Position numbers and translations under genes: made by a program. 64,000 nucleotides of DNA from Verrucomicrobiota bacterium (lineage in GTDB: Bacteria; Verrucomicrobiota; Verrucomicrobiia; Limisphaerales; UBA9464): contig VHCX01000004.1 of assembly GCA_016871615.1 (NCBI GenBank), positions 49,153 to 113,152 of the forward strand. Direction: 5' to 3'. This document shows, one piece after another, positions 1 to 8,189 of this stretch. The notes below the pieces were generated by a model. It was not told the DNA's origin and did no database searches. It worked only from the letters and a program-made list of their open reading frames with translations. Every line of letters begins with the position of its first letter. The stretch's first letter is position 1.

Positions 1-29
1 TCCGGTTCGGCGGAGGCTCCGGAACTCGC

Positions 30-1271
30 ATGACCCGCTTCCTGAGGAACCTCTCCCTCACCCACTGGATCTTCCTGGCCATGGCGGGCGGATTGTTGCT
101 CGGCTGGGCACTGCCCGCCGAGTCGCAGCACTTGAAGGTCGTGTCGAACATGTTTCTGAAGATGATCAAGTGCATCCTGGTGCCGCTGGTCTTCGGGACG
201 CTGGTCGTCGGCATCGCCGGGCACAGCGAGGACCTCAGGTCGGTCGGCCGGCTGGCCTGGAAATCCATCCTGTACTTCGAGGTCGTGACCACGCTGGCGC
301 TGGCCCTCGGCCTGCTGGCCGTGAACCTCTTCCAGCCGGGCGTGGGCGTGGCGCTGCCGGCGGCCAACTCCGGGAATGGCTCCGTGGCCGCGACCAAGGT
401 GACCTTCGGCGGCATCCTCGAGCACATCGTGCCGAAGAGCTTCTTCGAGGCCGCCGCGGCCAACGACGTGCTCCAGGTGGTCTTCTTCGCCGTGTTCTTC
501 GGCATCGCGCTGGTCCAGACGCCCGAGGCCCAGCGGGCGCCGATGCTCCGCTTCTGCGAGTCGCTCACCGAGGTGATGTTCAAGTTCACCGGCGTGGTGA
601 TGAAGTTCGCCCCCGTCGGCATCGGCGCGGCGATGGCCTACACCGTCGGGCACAGTGGGCTGGGCGTGCTCGCCAACCTCGCCAAGCTCATCGGCACGCT
701 CTACCTCGCGCTGGCGGTGTTCGCCGTGGCCGTGCTGCTGCCGATGGCCCTCTGGGCCCGGGTGCCGGTGCGACGCTTCCTGACCGAGCTGCGCGAACCC
801 ATCCTGCTGGCCTTCACCACGACCTCGTCCGACGCAGCCATGCCCGACGCCATGAAGCGGCTGGCCGTCCTCGGGGTCCCGAAGCGCATCGTGAGCTTCG
901 TGATGCCCCTGGGCTATTCGTTCAACCTGGACGGATCCACGCTGTACCTCGCCGTGGCCTCGATCTTCGTGGCCCAGGCGGCCGGCGTGCACCTGAGTCT
1001 CTCCCAGCAGCTCGTCATCCTGCTGACCCTCATGCTCACCAGCAAGGGCATGGCCGGCATCCCCCGGGCCTCGCAGGTGATCCTCGCCGGCACCCTCGTG
1101 AGCTTCGACCTGCCCCTGGAAGGCGTGCTGCTCATCATCGGCGTGGACGAACTCATGGACATGGCCCGGACGACCGTGAACCTCGTGGGCAACTGCCTGG
1201 CGACCGCGGTCGTGGCCCGCTGGGAAGGGGTCTTCCCTCCGGCACCGGCTCCCGGGCCGACCGATTCCTGA
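30..1271 (+). CDS. Dicarboxylate/amino acid:cation symporter (DAACS family)
   Basis: This is an inner-membrane secondary transporter that couples uptake of C4-dicarboxylates or acidic amino acids to Na+ or H+. The 413-residue length is normal for the GltP/DctA family. The protein is strongly hydrophobic throughout. It carries the serine-rich re-entrant hairpin motif AFTTTSSDAAMP (about residues 261-272), the second hairpin motif GMAGIPRASQVILAG (about 340) and the last-helix motif NLVGNCLATAVVARWEG (about 384). The last motif has Asn where classical glutamate transporters have the substrate-contacting Asp (NVxGD). This resembles DctA-like members, so the exact substrate cannot be named. The ATG at 30 is preceded by GGAGG about 12 bases upstream. 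The gene sits at the window edge, so its upstream partners are unknown. Confidence 0.93.
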   Translation: MTRFLRNLSLTHWIFLAMAGGLLLGWALPAESQHLKVVSNMFLKMIKCILVPLVFGTLVVGIAGHSEDLRSVGRLAWKSILYFEVVTTLALALGLLAVNLFQPGVGVALPAANSGNGSVAATKVTFGGILEHIVPKSFFEAAAANDVLQVVFFAVFFGIALVQTPEAQRAPMLRFCESLTEVMFKFTGVVMKFAPVGIGAAMAYTVGHSGLGVLANLAKLIGTLYLALAVFAVAVLLPMALWARVPVRRFLTELREPILLAFTTTSSDAAMPDAMKRLAVLGVPKRIVSFVMPLGYSFNLDGSTLYLAVASIFVAQAAGVHLSLSQQLVILLTLMLTSKGMAGIPRASQVILAGTLVSFDLPLEGVLLIIGVDELMDMARTTVNLVGNCLATAVVARWEGVFPPAPAPGPTDS

Positions 1272-1316
1272 GCCGGATAGCCCCCACCCCGACAATCCGG
1301 GGCGATCAGCGCGCTC

Positions 1317-1360
1317 CCGACCGGATCCACCGCGGCGACAAGATCCGGAGCGCCGGTCGG
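1317..1360. terminator. Possible hairpin after the symporter gene
   Basis: CCGACCGG (1317-1324) is matched by its reverse complement CCGGTCGG (1353-1360), and a second pair CCGGATC/GATCCGG (1321-1327, 1342-1348) competes for the same region. The hairpin lies about 45 bases after the symporter stop codon, but no T-run follows. A terminator role is inferred from position only. The rest of 1272-1470 shows nothing recognisable. Confidence 0.25.
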
Positions 1361-1470
1361 TGAACGTGTTTTCCCTCGGGCATCATGGATGCCTCATCAG
1401 ACGTCGGATCCTCACTCCCTACTCATCGTCGACTGTCCGATTCCGGGATGCGCTTGCCCCGGGAGGGCAC

Positions 1471-2862
1471 TCAGCCCAACACCGCCGAGCGGATCACGCC
1501 GTAGACATCGGTGGACCGGAGGGTGGACGCGGGCAGGGACTGGTCGGCGAGGATGAGCGGCCAGTCCAGCGGCGAGGCGGGCCGGGCGCCGTGGGAACCC
1601 TTGACCAGCGTGGCGTCCAGCGGGATCACGTCCATGAGCATGCGGAAGCCGAGCTTCTTCTGCAGGAGCCGCCACAGGATGCGCAGCTTCACGGCCGGGA
1701 TGGCCGGGTCGAGGAACAACTCCACGGGGTCGTAGCCCGGCTTGCGGTGGATGTCCACGCAGCGGGCGAAATCCGGGGCCTTCGAGTCGTCAAGCCAGTG
1801 GTAGTAGGTGAACCAGGAGTCCTCCTGCGCAACGGCGACCAGGTCACCCGATCTCGGGTGGTTCAACCCGAGGATGCGCTGGTCGGCCAAGCCGTAGACC
1901 TCGGCCACCCCGGGCGTCTCCAGCACCACCCGGCGGACCTCGTCGTGCAGCGACGGGTCGTTGACCACGATGTGGGCCACCTGGTGGTCCGCCACGGCGA
2001 AGGCCCGCGAATGGCCGATGTCCGGCAGTTCGAGACCGAGCTCCTCCTTGAGGGTGAGCCAGCCCCTCTGGCGGAAGACCCGGTTGAGGTGCACGGGTCG
2101 CGACACCGGGGTGATGCCGTACTCGCTGAGCACGATCGGCCGTACCCCGCGGCTGCCGAAGAAGTCGACGAGATCCCCCACGATGGCATCGATGCGCCCG
2201 AGGTCGTCGGACACGGCCGAATGGGCCGGGCCCAAGCGTTGGAGGTTGTAGTCGAGGTGCGGCAGGTAGACCAGGTTCAGGGTCGGTGCGTGCCGCAACT
2301 CCACCCACTTGGAAGACTCGGCGATCCACCGCGTGGCCGCTTCCGGGGCGCCCTGGGGCGTCTTCACCCCGGCCGCCGGCCCCCAGAAGGTCGGGAACGG
2401 GAAGTCTCCCAGGGCCTCCTTCAAGGCCGGCCTCAGGTCATAGGGCCAGCTGTAGATGTCGAAGAACTTGCGCCCGTCGGCCGGATACATCGGCCGCGGC
2501 GTGACCGACCAGTCGGCCCCGGAGTACATGTTGTACCACCAGAACATCTTGGCGCAGGTGAAGCGCGGGTCACGGGCCTTGAGCTCGTCCCAGATCTTGG
2601 GGGTCTGCACCAGGTGGTTGGATTGCCTCCAGAACTGGACCTCGCAGAGCAAGCGGTCGTACCAGCCATTGGCCACGATGCCGTGTTCCGAGGGGCGACG
2701 ACCGGTGAGGTAGTTGGACTGGGCGGTGCACGTGACGGCCGGAAGCGCCGGGTCGATCGTCGCACGTTGCCAGCGCTGGCGCAGCGCGGACAACCGGGGC
2801 GTGTGCGGACCGATGTGCCGGTCGCTGAGACCGACGACATTGAGGACGGCGATTCGATTCAC
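1471..2862 (-). CDS. Alkaline phosphatase-superfamily phosphodiesterase (nucleotide pyrophosphatase-like)
   Basis: This 463-residue enzyme belongs to the type I phosphodiesterase/nucleotide pyrophosphatase branch of the alkaline phosphatase superfamily, which hydrolyses phosphodiester or phosphonate bonds with two metal ions and a Thr/Ser nucleophile. The N-terminus shows the family pattern PAVTCTAQSNYLTG followed by EHGIVANGWYDR, with Thr44 or Thr46 the probable nucleophile. Asp/His metal ligands are likely in YLPHLDYN, LSEYGITPV and ADHQVAHIVV. There is no signal peptide, so it is probably cytoplasmic. It starts 27 bases downstream of the methyltransferase on the same strand, which suggests a two-gene operon. 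The substrate is unknown; a lipid or sugar phosphodiester is as plausible as a nucleotide. Confidence 0.85.
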   Translation of the reverse strand: MNRIAVLNVVGLSDRHIGPHTPRLSALRQRWQRATIDPALPAVTCTAQSNYLTGRRPSEHGIVANGWYDRLLCEVQFWRQSNHLVQTPKIWDELKARDPRFTCAKMFWWYNMYSGADWSVTPRPMYPADGRKFFDIYSWPYDLRPALKEALGDFPFPTFWGPAAGVKTPQGAPEAATRWIAESSKWVELRHAPTLNLVYLPHLDYNLQRLGPAHSAVSDDLGRIDAIVGDLVDFFGSRGVRPIVLSEYGITPVSRPVHLNRVFRQRGWLTLKEELGLELPDIGHSRAFAVADHQVAHIVVNDPSLHDEVRRVVLETPGVAEVYGLADQRILGLNHPRSGDLVAVAQEDSWFTYYHWLDDSKAPDFARCVDIHRKPGYDPVELFLDPAIPAVKLRILWRLLQKKLGFRMLMDVIPLDATLVKGSHGARPASPLDWPLILADQSLPASTLRSTDVYGVIRSAVLG

Positions 2863-2889
2863 GGCCGGAAGGGAGCACCGGAAGACCGC

Positions 2890-3627
2890 CTAGGCCACCG
2901 GTTTCTGGATGCGGGTGACCAGCGCCCGGGGCACCCCGGGGTCGGGCCGGTTGTCCACCCGGGCCCCGGCCCCCAGCTCGGTCCGGCAGGAATGCCGCGC
3001 CGATCGGTTCCAGAGGATCAGGTCGCCCGACGACTCGTCGAGGTTCCACTGGTGGAGGCCCGAGTACCCCTCCTCCTCGGCCTCGTTGCGGTAGTGCCAG
3101 AGGAAGACCCATCCCCCGGGCCGCGTCACCGCGTACATCTGGCGGACGCACCGGAGCGGATCCCTGCTGTGGTCGAGGGCGTTGGAGCAGACGACGATGT
3201 CGAAGTGGTCGGCGGGAAAGGCCGCCAGCAACTCCTCCCCGGCCGCCTTGCGGGTGCGGGTGGGCGGAGACAGGCGCTGTTCGTCGAGGATGGTGTCGAA
3301 GACCTCGGCCAACGGGTCCACCGCCGTCAACTCCACCCGGCGTCCGGGCCAGTGGAAGCCCACGGCGCTGAGCGGTCCGGCACCCACGTCCAGCACCCGG
3401 ACCGGGTCGGACACGGCGGCGGGCGATGCGGCCACGAGGTCCCGCAGGTGGGGTGGGAAGGCGAACTGCGGATCCATCCGCTGGCCGAACGCCTCGGGAT
3501 TCCAGCGCCGGCCGCCGTCGGCGAGCGCGCGCCGCCAGAACCTCGCCTCATCCTCGAGGCCGGCATCGTAGCTGGTGTCGCCGCCGAAGAGGCGGTATCG
3601 CAATCGCTGGAGGAACCTCGGCAGCAT
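2890..3627 (-). CDS. Class I SAM-dependent methyltransferase
   Basis: This is a 245-residue predicted methyltransferase of the Methyltransf_11 type. SAM-binding motif I is VRVLDVGAGPL (about residues 76-86), an acidic motif II is AVDP, and motif IV/V is FDIVVCSNALDH followed by the RPGGWVFLWHYRN post-motif. The ORF can be extended to 3738, but the extra 37 residues (cysteine- and proline-rich, no family match) look non-coding. I therefore chose the ATG at 3627, giving MLPRFLQRLRYRLFGG. It is the first gene of a probable operon with the phosphodiesterase just downstream and is divergent from aroK. The N-terminal 60 residues are basic and aromatic. The substrate cannot be told from sequence. 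Confidence 0.8.
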   Translation of the reverse strand: MLPRFLQRLRYRLFGGDTSYDAGLEDEARFWRRALADGGRRWNPEAFGQRMDPQFAFPPHLRDLVAASPAAVSDPVRVLDVGAGPLSAVGFHWPGRRVELTAVDPLAEVFDTILDEQRLSPPTRTRKAAGEELLAAFPADHFDIVVCSNALDHSRDPLRCVRQMYAVTRPGGWVFLWHYRNEAEEEGYSGLHQWNLDESSGDLILWNRSARHSCRTELGAGARVDNRPDPGVPRALVTRIQKPVA

Positions 3628-3768
3628 GGTCGGAGAGGGCGTCAGACTGCGGGGTTCCGGGCCGGCCAACAAGCCCGGAACGGACCGGCGGCACCCCCGA
3701 CACAGGGCGGCCGGGTGGATCGATTCCGGGGTTCCCATGCCGGCGGCCTCCGGGCTCTACTCGGGCCC

Positions 3769-4305
3769 GTGCAACCGCCGCGCCAGTACCACAACATCGC
3801 CCTCGTGGGGTTCATGGGCGTCGGCAAGTCCACCGTGGGGCAGATCATCGCCTCGATCCTGGACTTCGAGTTCATCGACACCGACCGGGTGATCGAAGCC
3901 CGCGAAGGCCGCCGGATTTCCGAGATCTTCGCCCGGGAGGGCGAGGGGCATTTTCGGGACCTCGAGACCCGCCTGATCCGGGAATACGAGACCCGGCAGC
4001 GGCTGGTGATCTCCACCGGGGGCGGACTGGTGGTGCGCCCGGAGAATCTCGAGTCACTTCGGACCCATGCCCTGGTGGTCTGCCTCTGGGCCTCTCCGTC
4101 CGTGATCCATGAGCGGGTGCGACATCAGGGGCATCGGCCGTTGCTCTCGACCCCGGACCCTCTGGCCCGGATCCAGGAACTGCTCGAACAGCGCAAGCCC
4201 GCCTACCAGCAGGCCGACATCCTGATGGGGGTGGATTTCCGCAGTCCGCAGGAATCGGCGATGTACATCGCCGCGAGTTTCCGTCGGGTGCGTCACGGTG
4301 GATAG
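3769..4305 (+). CDS. aroK: Shikimate kinase
   Basis: Shikimate kinase phosphorylates the 3-hydroxyl of shikimate with ATP in chorismate biosynthesis, in the cytoplasm. The P-loop GFMGVGKST is at residues 14-22. Next come the Mg2+/shikimate-binding pair DTD (37-39), the shikimate-binding STGGG and the lid sequence GHRPLL. The length of 178 residues is normal. The ORF track fuses this gene to a long upstream open frame from 1360, but that frame is antisense to the two genes before it. No ATG exists in frame near the P-loop, so I chose GTG at 3769 (MQPPRQYHNIALVGF); it has no clear ribosome binding site. The gene is divergent from the methyltransferase and is followed by a strong stem-loop. Confidence 0.93.
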   Translation: MQPPRQYHNIALVGFMGVGKSTVGQIIASILDFEFIDTDRVIEAREGRRISEIFAREGEGHFRDLETRLIREYETRQRLVISTGGGLVVRPENLESLRTHALVVCLWASPSVIHERVRHQGHRPLLSTPDPLARIQELLEQRKPAYQQADILMGVDFRSPQESAMYIAASFRRVRHGG

Positions 4306-4316
4306 CCCCCACGCCG

Positions 4317-4340
4317 TCAAGCCCTCAAGCCCTCAAGCCC
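4317..4340. repeat. 8-bp tandem repeat, three copies
   Basis: The unit TCAAGCCC occurs three times head to tail directly after the aroK stop codon. It lies outside any gene. Its origin by slippage is an inference; no function is evident. Confidence 0.85.
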
Positions 4341-4378
4341 TCCGCCGCATCGGCCGATACCCGGAAGCGACCTTCTCT

Positions 4379-4400
4379 GGTCCGCCCGGGTGGGCGGACC
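4379..4400 (+). terminator. Strong stem-loop downstream of aroK
   Basis: GGTCCGCCC is followed by the loop GGGT and the perfect complement GGGCGGACC, a 9-bp GC-rich stem 74 bases after the aroK stop codon. No T-run follows, so it is not a textbook intrinsic terminator. Its position between aroK and pyc makes a termination or 3'-end stabilising role likely. Confidence 0.45.
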
Positions 4401-4540
4401 GAAGGGGCCGGATGGGCGTATCCCCGCCTGTCCGGCCCCGGATACCCGGCCAACGCCCCCAGGCACGCTCCGTCCTGGCACGCTCCCCCGTCTGCCCGAG
4501 CCTCAAGGGCGCACGCGGTCATGGCATCCATGAGTTTTCT

Positions 4541-4571
4541 TTGTCAGGACAACCCGTTTCAACCATAGAAT
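4541..4571 (+). promoter_or_regulatory. Candidate sigma-70-type promoter for pyc
   Basis: TTGTCA (4541-4546) and TAGAAT (4566-4571) each match the sigma-70 consensus hexamers at five of six positions, but the 19-base spacer is longer than the usual 17. The local AT content stands out from its surroundings. The pyc ATG lies 15 bases after the -10 box, so the transcript would have a very short leader. Confidence 0.35.
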
Positions 4572-4585
4572 GTCCCTCGCGAACC

Positions 4586-7500
4586 ATGCCGCCCCGAAAT
4601 CCCACCGAGACCGCCCCGCAATCCGTGTGCCCCTTCCGGAAGCTCATGGCGGCCAACCGCTCCGAGATCGCCGTCCGCATCTTCCGCGCCGCGACCGAAT
4701 TGAACCTGCGCACCGTGGCCATCTACGCGCAGGAGGACCGCTTCTGCCTCCACCGCTTCAAGGCCGATGAATCGTACCTGATCGGCCAGGGCAAGGGGCC
4801 CGTCGCGGCCTACCTCGACATCGAGAGCATCGTGGCGACGGCCAAGGCCAAGGGGGTCGACGCCATCCACCCGGGCTACGGGTTCCTGAGCGAGAACCCG
4901 GCCTTCGCCCGCGCCTGCGCCAAGGCGGGCATCACCTTCGTGGGCCCGAGCCCCGAACTGCTCGACATGATGGGCGACAAGACGGCCGCTCGGGCCGTGG
5001 CCCAGCGCATCGGCGTGCCCACCCTGCCCGGCACCGACGATCCCATCAGCGACCGCGACGAGGCGATCAAGGCCGCCCGCAAGATCGGCTTCCCGCTCAT
5101 CATCAAGGCGGCCTTCGGTGGCGGCGGCCGCGGCATGCGTGTGGTGAAGAAGGAGTCGGAGCTGTCGGGCCTGCTCGACGAGGCCCAGGGCGAGGCCGAG
5201 CGGGCCTTCGGCAACCCGGCGGTCTTCCTCGAGAAATACATCCCGCGGGCCAAGCACATCGAGGTGCAGGTGCTGGGCGACAGCCACGGCAACGTCATCC
5301 ACCTCTTCGAGCGCGACTGCTCGGTGCAGCGCCGCCACCAGAAGGTCGTCGAGGCGGCCCCTTCCTTCGGCCTGCCCGAGAACGTCATCCAGGAGCTCTG
5401 CGACGCGGCCGCCCGGCTGGCCCGCGAGATCCGCTACAACAACGCGGGCACGGTGGAGTTCCTCTACGACCTCGACCGCCACGAGTGGTTCTTCATCGAG
5501 ATGAACCCCCGCATCCAGGTCGAGCACACGGTGACCGAAGTCATCACCGGGCTCGACCTCGTGCGGGCCCAGATCCTCATCGCCCAGGGGCACGCGCTGC
5601 ACTCCAAGGAGGTGGGCATGCCGGTGCAGAACCAGGTGCCCTGCAACGGCTACGCCATCCAGTGCCGCGTCACCACCGAGGATCCGGAGAACAAGTTCAC
5701 GCCCGACTACGGCAAGATCCTCGCCTACCGCTCGCCCGGCGGGTTCGGCATCCGGCTCGATGGCGGCATGGGCTACTCGGGCTCGGTGATCACGCCCTTC
5801 TACGACTCGATGCTCGTGAAGGTGATCGCTTCGGGACAGTCCTACGAGATCGCCATGAACCGCATGGACCGGGCGCTCTCGGAGTTCCGCATCCGCGGGG
5901 TCAAGACCAACATCCCCTTCCTCGAGAACGTCATCCTGCACCCGCAGTTCCGCAGCGGCCAGGCGACCACGACGCTCATCGACACCACGCCGGAGCTCTT
6001 CGCCTTCCGCAGCCGGAAAGACCGCGCCACCAAGCTGCTGAACTTCCTCGGCAACGTCATCGTCAACGGCAACCCGCACTCCAAGGGATACAAGCCGGCC
6101 AAGGCCTTCGACCCGGCGCCGCTGCCCAAGGCCGACCTGGCCGCCCCGCTGCCCCAGGGCACCCGCGACCTCCTGCTCGAGCTAGGACCCAAGAAGTTCG
6201 CCGAGTGGACGCTCAAGCAGAAGCGCCTGCTCATCACCGACACGACCTTCCGCGACGCCCACCAGTCGCTCATGGCCACGCGCGTGCGCAGTTTCGACAT
6301 GCTCGCCTGCTCCGACGCGCTGGCCCGCAGCGTCGGCGACGCCAAGAACGGCCTGTTCTCGCTGGAGATGTGGGGCGGGGCCACCTTCGACACCGCCATG
6401 CGCTTCCTCAGCGAGGATCCCTGGGAGCGCCTGCGCCAGTTGCGCGAGAAGATCCCGAACATCTGCTTCCAGATGCTCTTCCGGGGCTCCAACGCGGTGG
6501 GCTACTCCAACTACCCCGACCACGTGGTGGCCGGTTTCGTGAAGCACGCGGCCGCCTCGGGCATGGACGTCTTCCGCATCTTCGACTCGCTCAACTACCT
6601 GCCCAACCTGCGCGTGGCCATGGACGCCGTGCAGGACACCCATGCCCTGTGCGAGGGGGCGCTGTGCTACACCGGCGACATCCTCGACGGCCGCCGTGAC
6701 ACCTTCTCGCTCAAGTACTACATCAAGCTGGCCAAGGAACTCGAGCGCATGGGGGCGCACCTGCTGGCGATCAAGGACATGGCGGGCCTGTGCCGCCCCT
6801 ACGCCGCCCAGAAGCTGGTCAAGGCGTTGAAGGACGAGGTGGGCATACCCATCCACTTCCACACCCACGACACCAGCGGCATCAACGCCGCCAGCATCCT
6901 GCGGGCGAGCGACGCCGGGGTCGACGTGGTGGACCTGGCGCTGGCCTCCATGAGCGGCAGCACCTCGCAGCCCAACCTCAATTCGGTGGTGGCCGCCCTC
7001 CACAACACCCCGCGCGACACCAAGCTCGATCTCGAGGCTCTCAACGGCTTCTCCGACTACTGGGAAAAGGTGCGCGAATACTACACGCCCTTCGACACGG
7101 CCCCCAAGACCGGTTCGGCCGAGGTGTACATCCACGAGATGCCCGGCGGCCAGTACACCAACCTCAAGGAGCAGGCCGCCAGCATGGGGGTCTCGCACCG
7201 GTGGCCCGAGATCGCCCGGACCTACGCCGAGGTCAACGAGCTCTTCGGCGACATCGTGAAGGTCACGCCGTCGAGCAAGGTGGTGGGCGACATGGCCCTC
7301 TTCTGCTTCAGCAAGGGCATCCGTCCGGCGGACGTGGTCAACCTGGAGCCCGGGGCGACCTCCTTCCCCGAGAGCGTCATCGACATGCTGGGCGGCGGGC
7401 TCGGTTGGCCGCAAAACGGCTTCCCGGAGGCGGTGCAGAAGGTGGTGCTGGGCGAGAAGCGCTTCAAGGAGGCCCAGGCGGCCTTCAAGGCCGGGCGCGC

Positions 7501-8107
7501 CGGCAACCGTGCCGAGCCGGTCCACCTCGACAAGCTGCGTCGCGAACTGTCCGACAAGATGCGCCGCGAGGCGACCGAGGACGACCTCTACTCGCACCTG
7601 ATGTACCCGGCGGTCTTCGCCGAGTTCGCCAAGCACCTTTCTCAGTACAGCGACGTCAGCGTGCTGCCCACGCCGGCCTTCTTCTACGGGCTGCGCCGGG
7701 GCGAGGAGATCAGCGTGGAGATCGAGCCGGGCAAGTCGCTGGTGATCCGGCTGGTCAACGTGAGCGAGCCCGACAAGGACGGCCGTCGCACGGTCACCTT
7801 CGAGCTCAACGGCATGACCCGCGAGGCGTTCATCACCGACAAGAAGGTCACCCCGCTGACCAAGACCCGGCCCAAGGCCGACCTCGCCGACGCCCTCCAG
7901 GTCGGGGCGCCCATCCCGGGCCTGGTGGCCAGCATCGCGGTCAGCGTCGGCCAGAAGGTGGCCAAGGGCGACCGCCTGCTGATGATGGAGGCCATGAAGA
8001 TGCAGACCACGGTCACCGCGCCGGTCGACGGCGTGGTCGCCGAACTGCTCTGCTCGGTGGGCGAGACGGTCGAGAGCAAGGACCTGCTGGTCCGGCTCCG
8101 GGCCTGA
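4586..8107 (+). CDS. pyc: Pyruvate carboxylase
   Basis: This biotin enzyme carboxylates pyruvate to oxaloacetate with ATP and bicarbonate, replenishing the TCA cycle and feeding gluconeogenesis. At 1173 residues it is a full-length single-chain enzyme. The N-terminal biotin carboxylase domain (about 15-470) has the glycine-rich ATP-grasp loop GGGGRGMRVV and FIEMNPRIQVEHTVTE. The central carboxyltransferase domain (about 550-1040) opens with TDTTFRDAHQSLMATRVR. The C-terminal biotinyl domain has the acceptor lysine in MMEAMKMQT (Lys1138). The ORF runs back to 4298, but family length and the promoter-like site at 4541-4571 support the ATG at 4586 (MPPRNPTETAPQ). The gene appears to be monocistronic. 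Confidence 0.97.
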   Translation: MPPRNPTETAPQSVCPFRKLMAANRSEIAVRIFRAATELNLRTVAIYAQEDRFCLHRFKADESYLIGQGKGPVAAYLDIESIVATAKAKGVDAIHPGYGFLSENPAFARACAKAGITFVGPSPELLDMMGDKTAARAVAQRIGVPTLPGTDDPISDRDEAIKAARKIGFPLIIKAAFGGGGRGMRVVKKESELSGLLDEAQGEAERAFGNPAVFLEKYIPRAKHIEVQVLGDSHGNVIHLFERDCSVQRRHQKVVEAAPSFGLPENVIQELCDAAARLAREIRYNNAGTVEFLYDLDRHEWFFIEMNPRIQVEHTVTEVITGLDLVRAQILIAQGHALHSKEVGMPVQNQVPCNGYAIQCRVTTEDPENKFTPDYGKILAYRSPGGFGIRLDGGMGYSGSVITPFYDSMLVKVIASGQSYEIAMNRMDRALSEFRIRGVKTNIPFLENVILHPQFRSGQATTTLIDTTPELFAFRSRKDRATKLLNFLGNVIVNGNPHSKGYKPAKAFDPAPLPKADLAAPLPQGTRDLLLELGPKKFAEWTLKQKRLLITDTTFRDAHQSLMATRVRSFDMLACSDALARSVGDAKNGLFSLEMWGGATFDTAMRFLSEDPWERLRQLREKIPNICFQMLFRGSNAVGYSNYPDHVVAGFVKHAAASGMDVFRIFDSLNYLPNLRVAMDAVQDTHALCEGALCYTGDILDGRRDTFSLKYYIKLAKELERMGAHLLAIKDMAGLCRPYAAQKLVKALKDEVGIPIHFHTHDTSGINAASILRASDAGVDVVDLALASMSGSTSQPNLNSVVAALHNTPRDTKLDLEALNGFSDYWEKVREYYTPFDTAPKTGSAEVYIHEMPGGQYTNLKEQAASMGVSHRWPEIARTYAEVNELFGDIVKVTPSSKVVGDMALFCFSKGIRPADVVNLEPGATSFPESVIDMLGGGLGWPQNGFPEAVQKVVLGEKRFKEAQAAFKAGRAGNRAEPVHLDKLRRELSDKMRREATEDDLYSHLMYPAVFAEFAKHLSQYSDVSVLPTPAFFYGLRRGEEISVEIEPGKSLVIRLVNVSEPDKDGRRTVTFELNGMTREAFITDKKVTPLTKTRPKADLADALQVGAPIPGLVASIAVSVGQKVAKGDRLLMMEAMKMQTTVTAPVDGVVAELLCSVGETVESKDLLVRLRA

Positions 8108-8189
8108 GCACCCCGCCCGGCTCGTACCAGTGGGGTCGTCCAGCCCCTCGGGGCGCCCCAACGGCGGCCCGGGCACTGAACCGGACACT

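Noticed and set aside
1360-3768. N-terminal part of the 981-residue plus-strand ORF before the shikimate kinase
   Set aside because: It is antisense to the phosphodiesterase and methyltransferase, and the kinase has a normal length when started at 3769.
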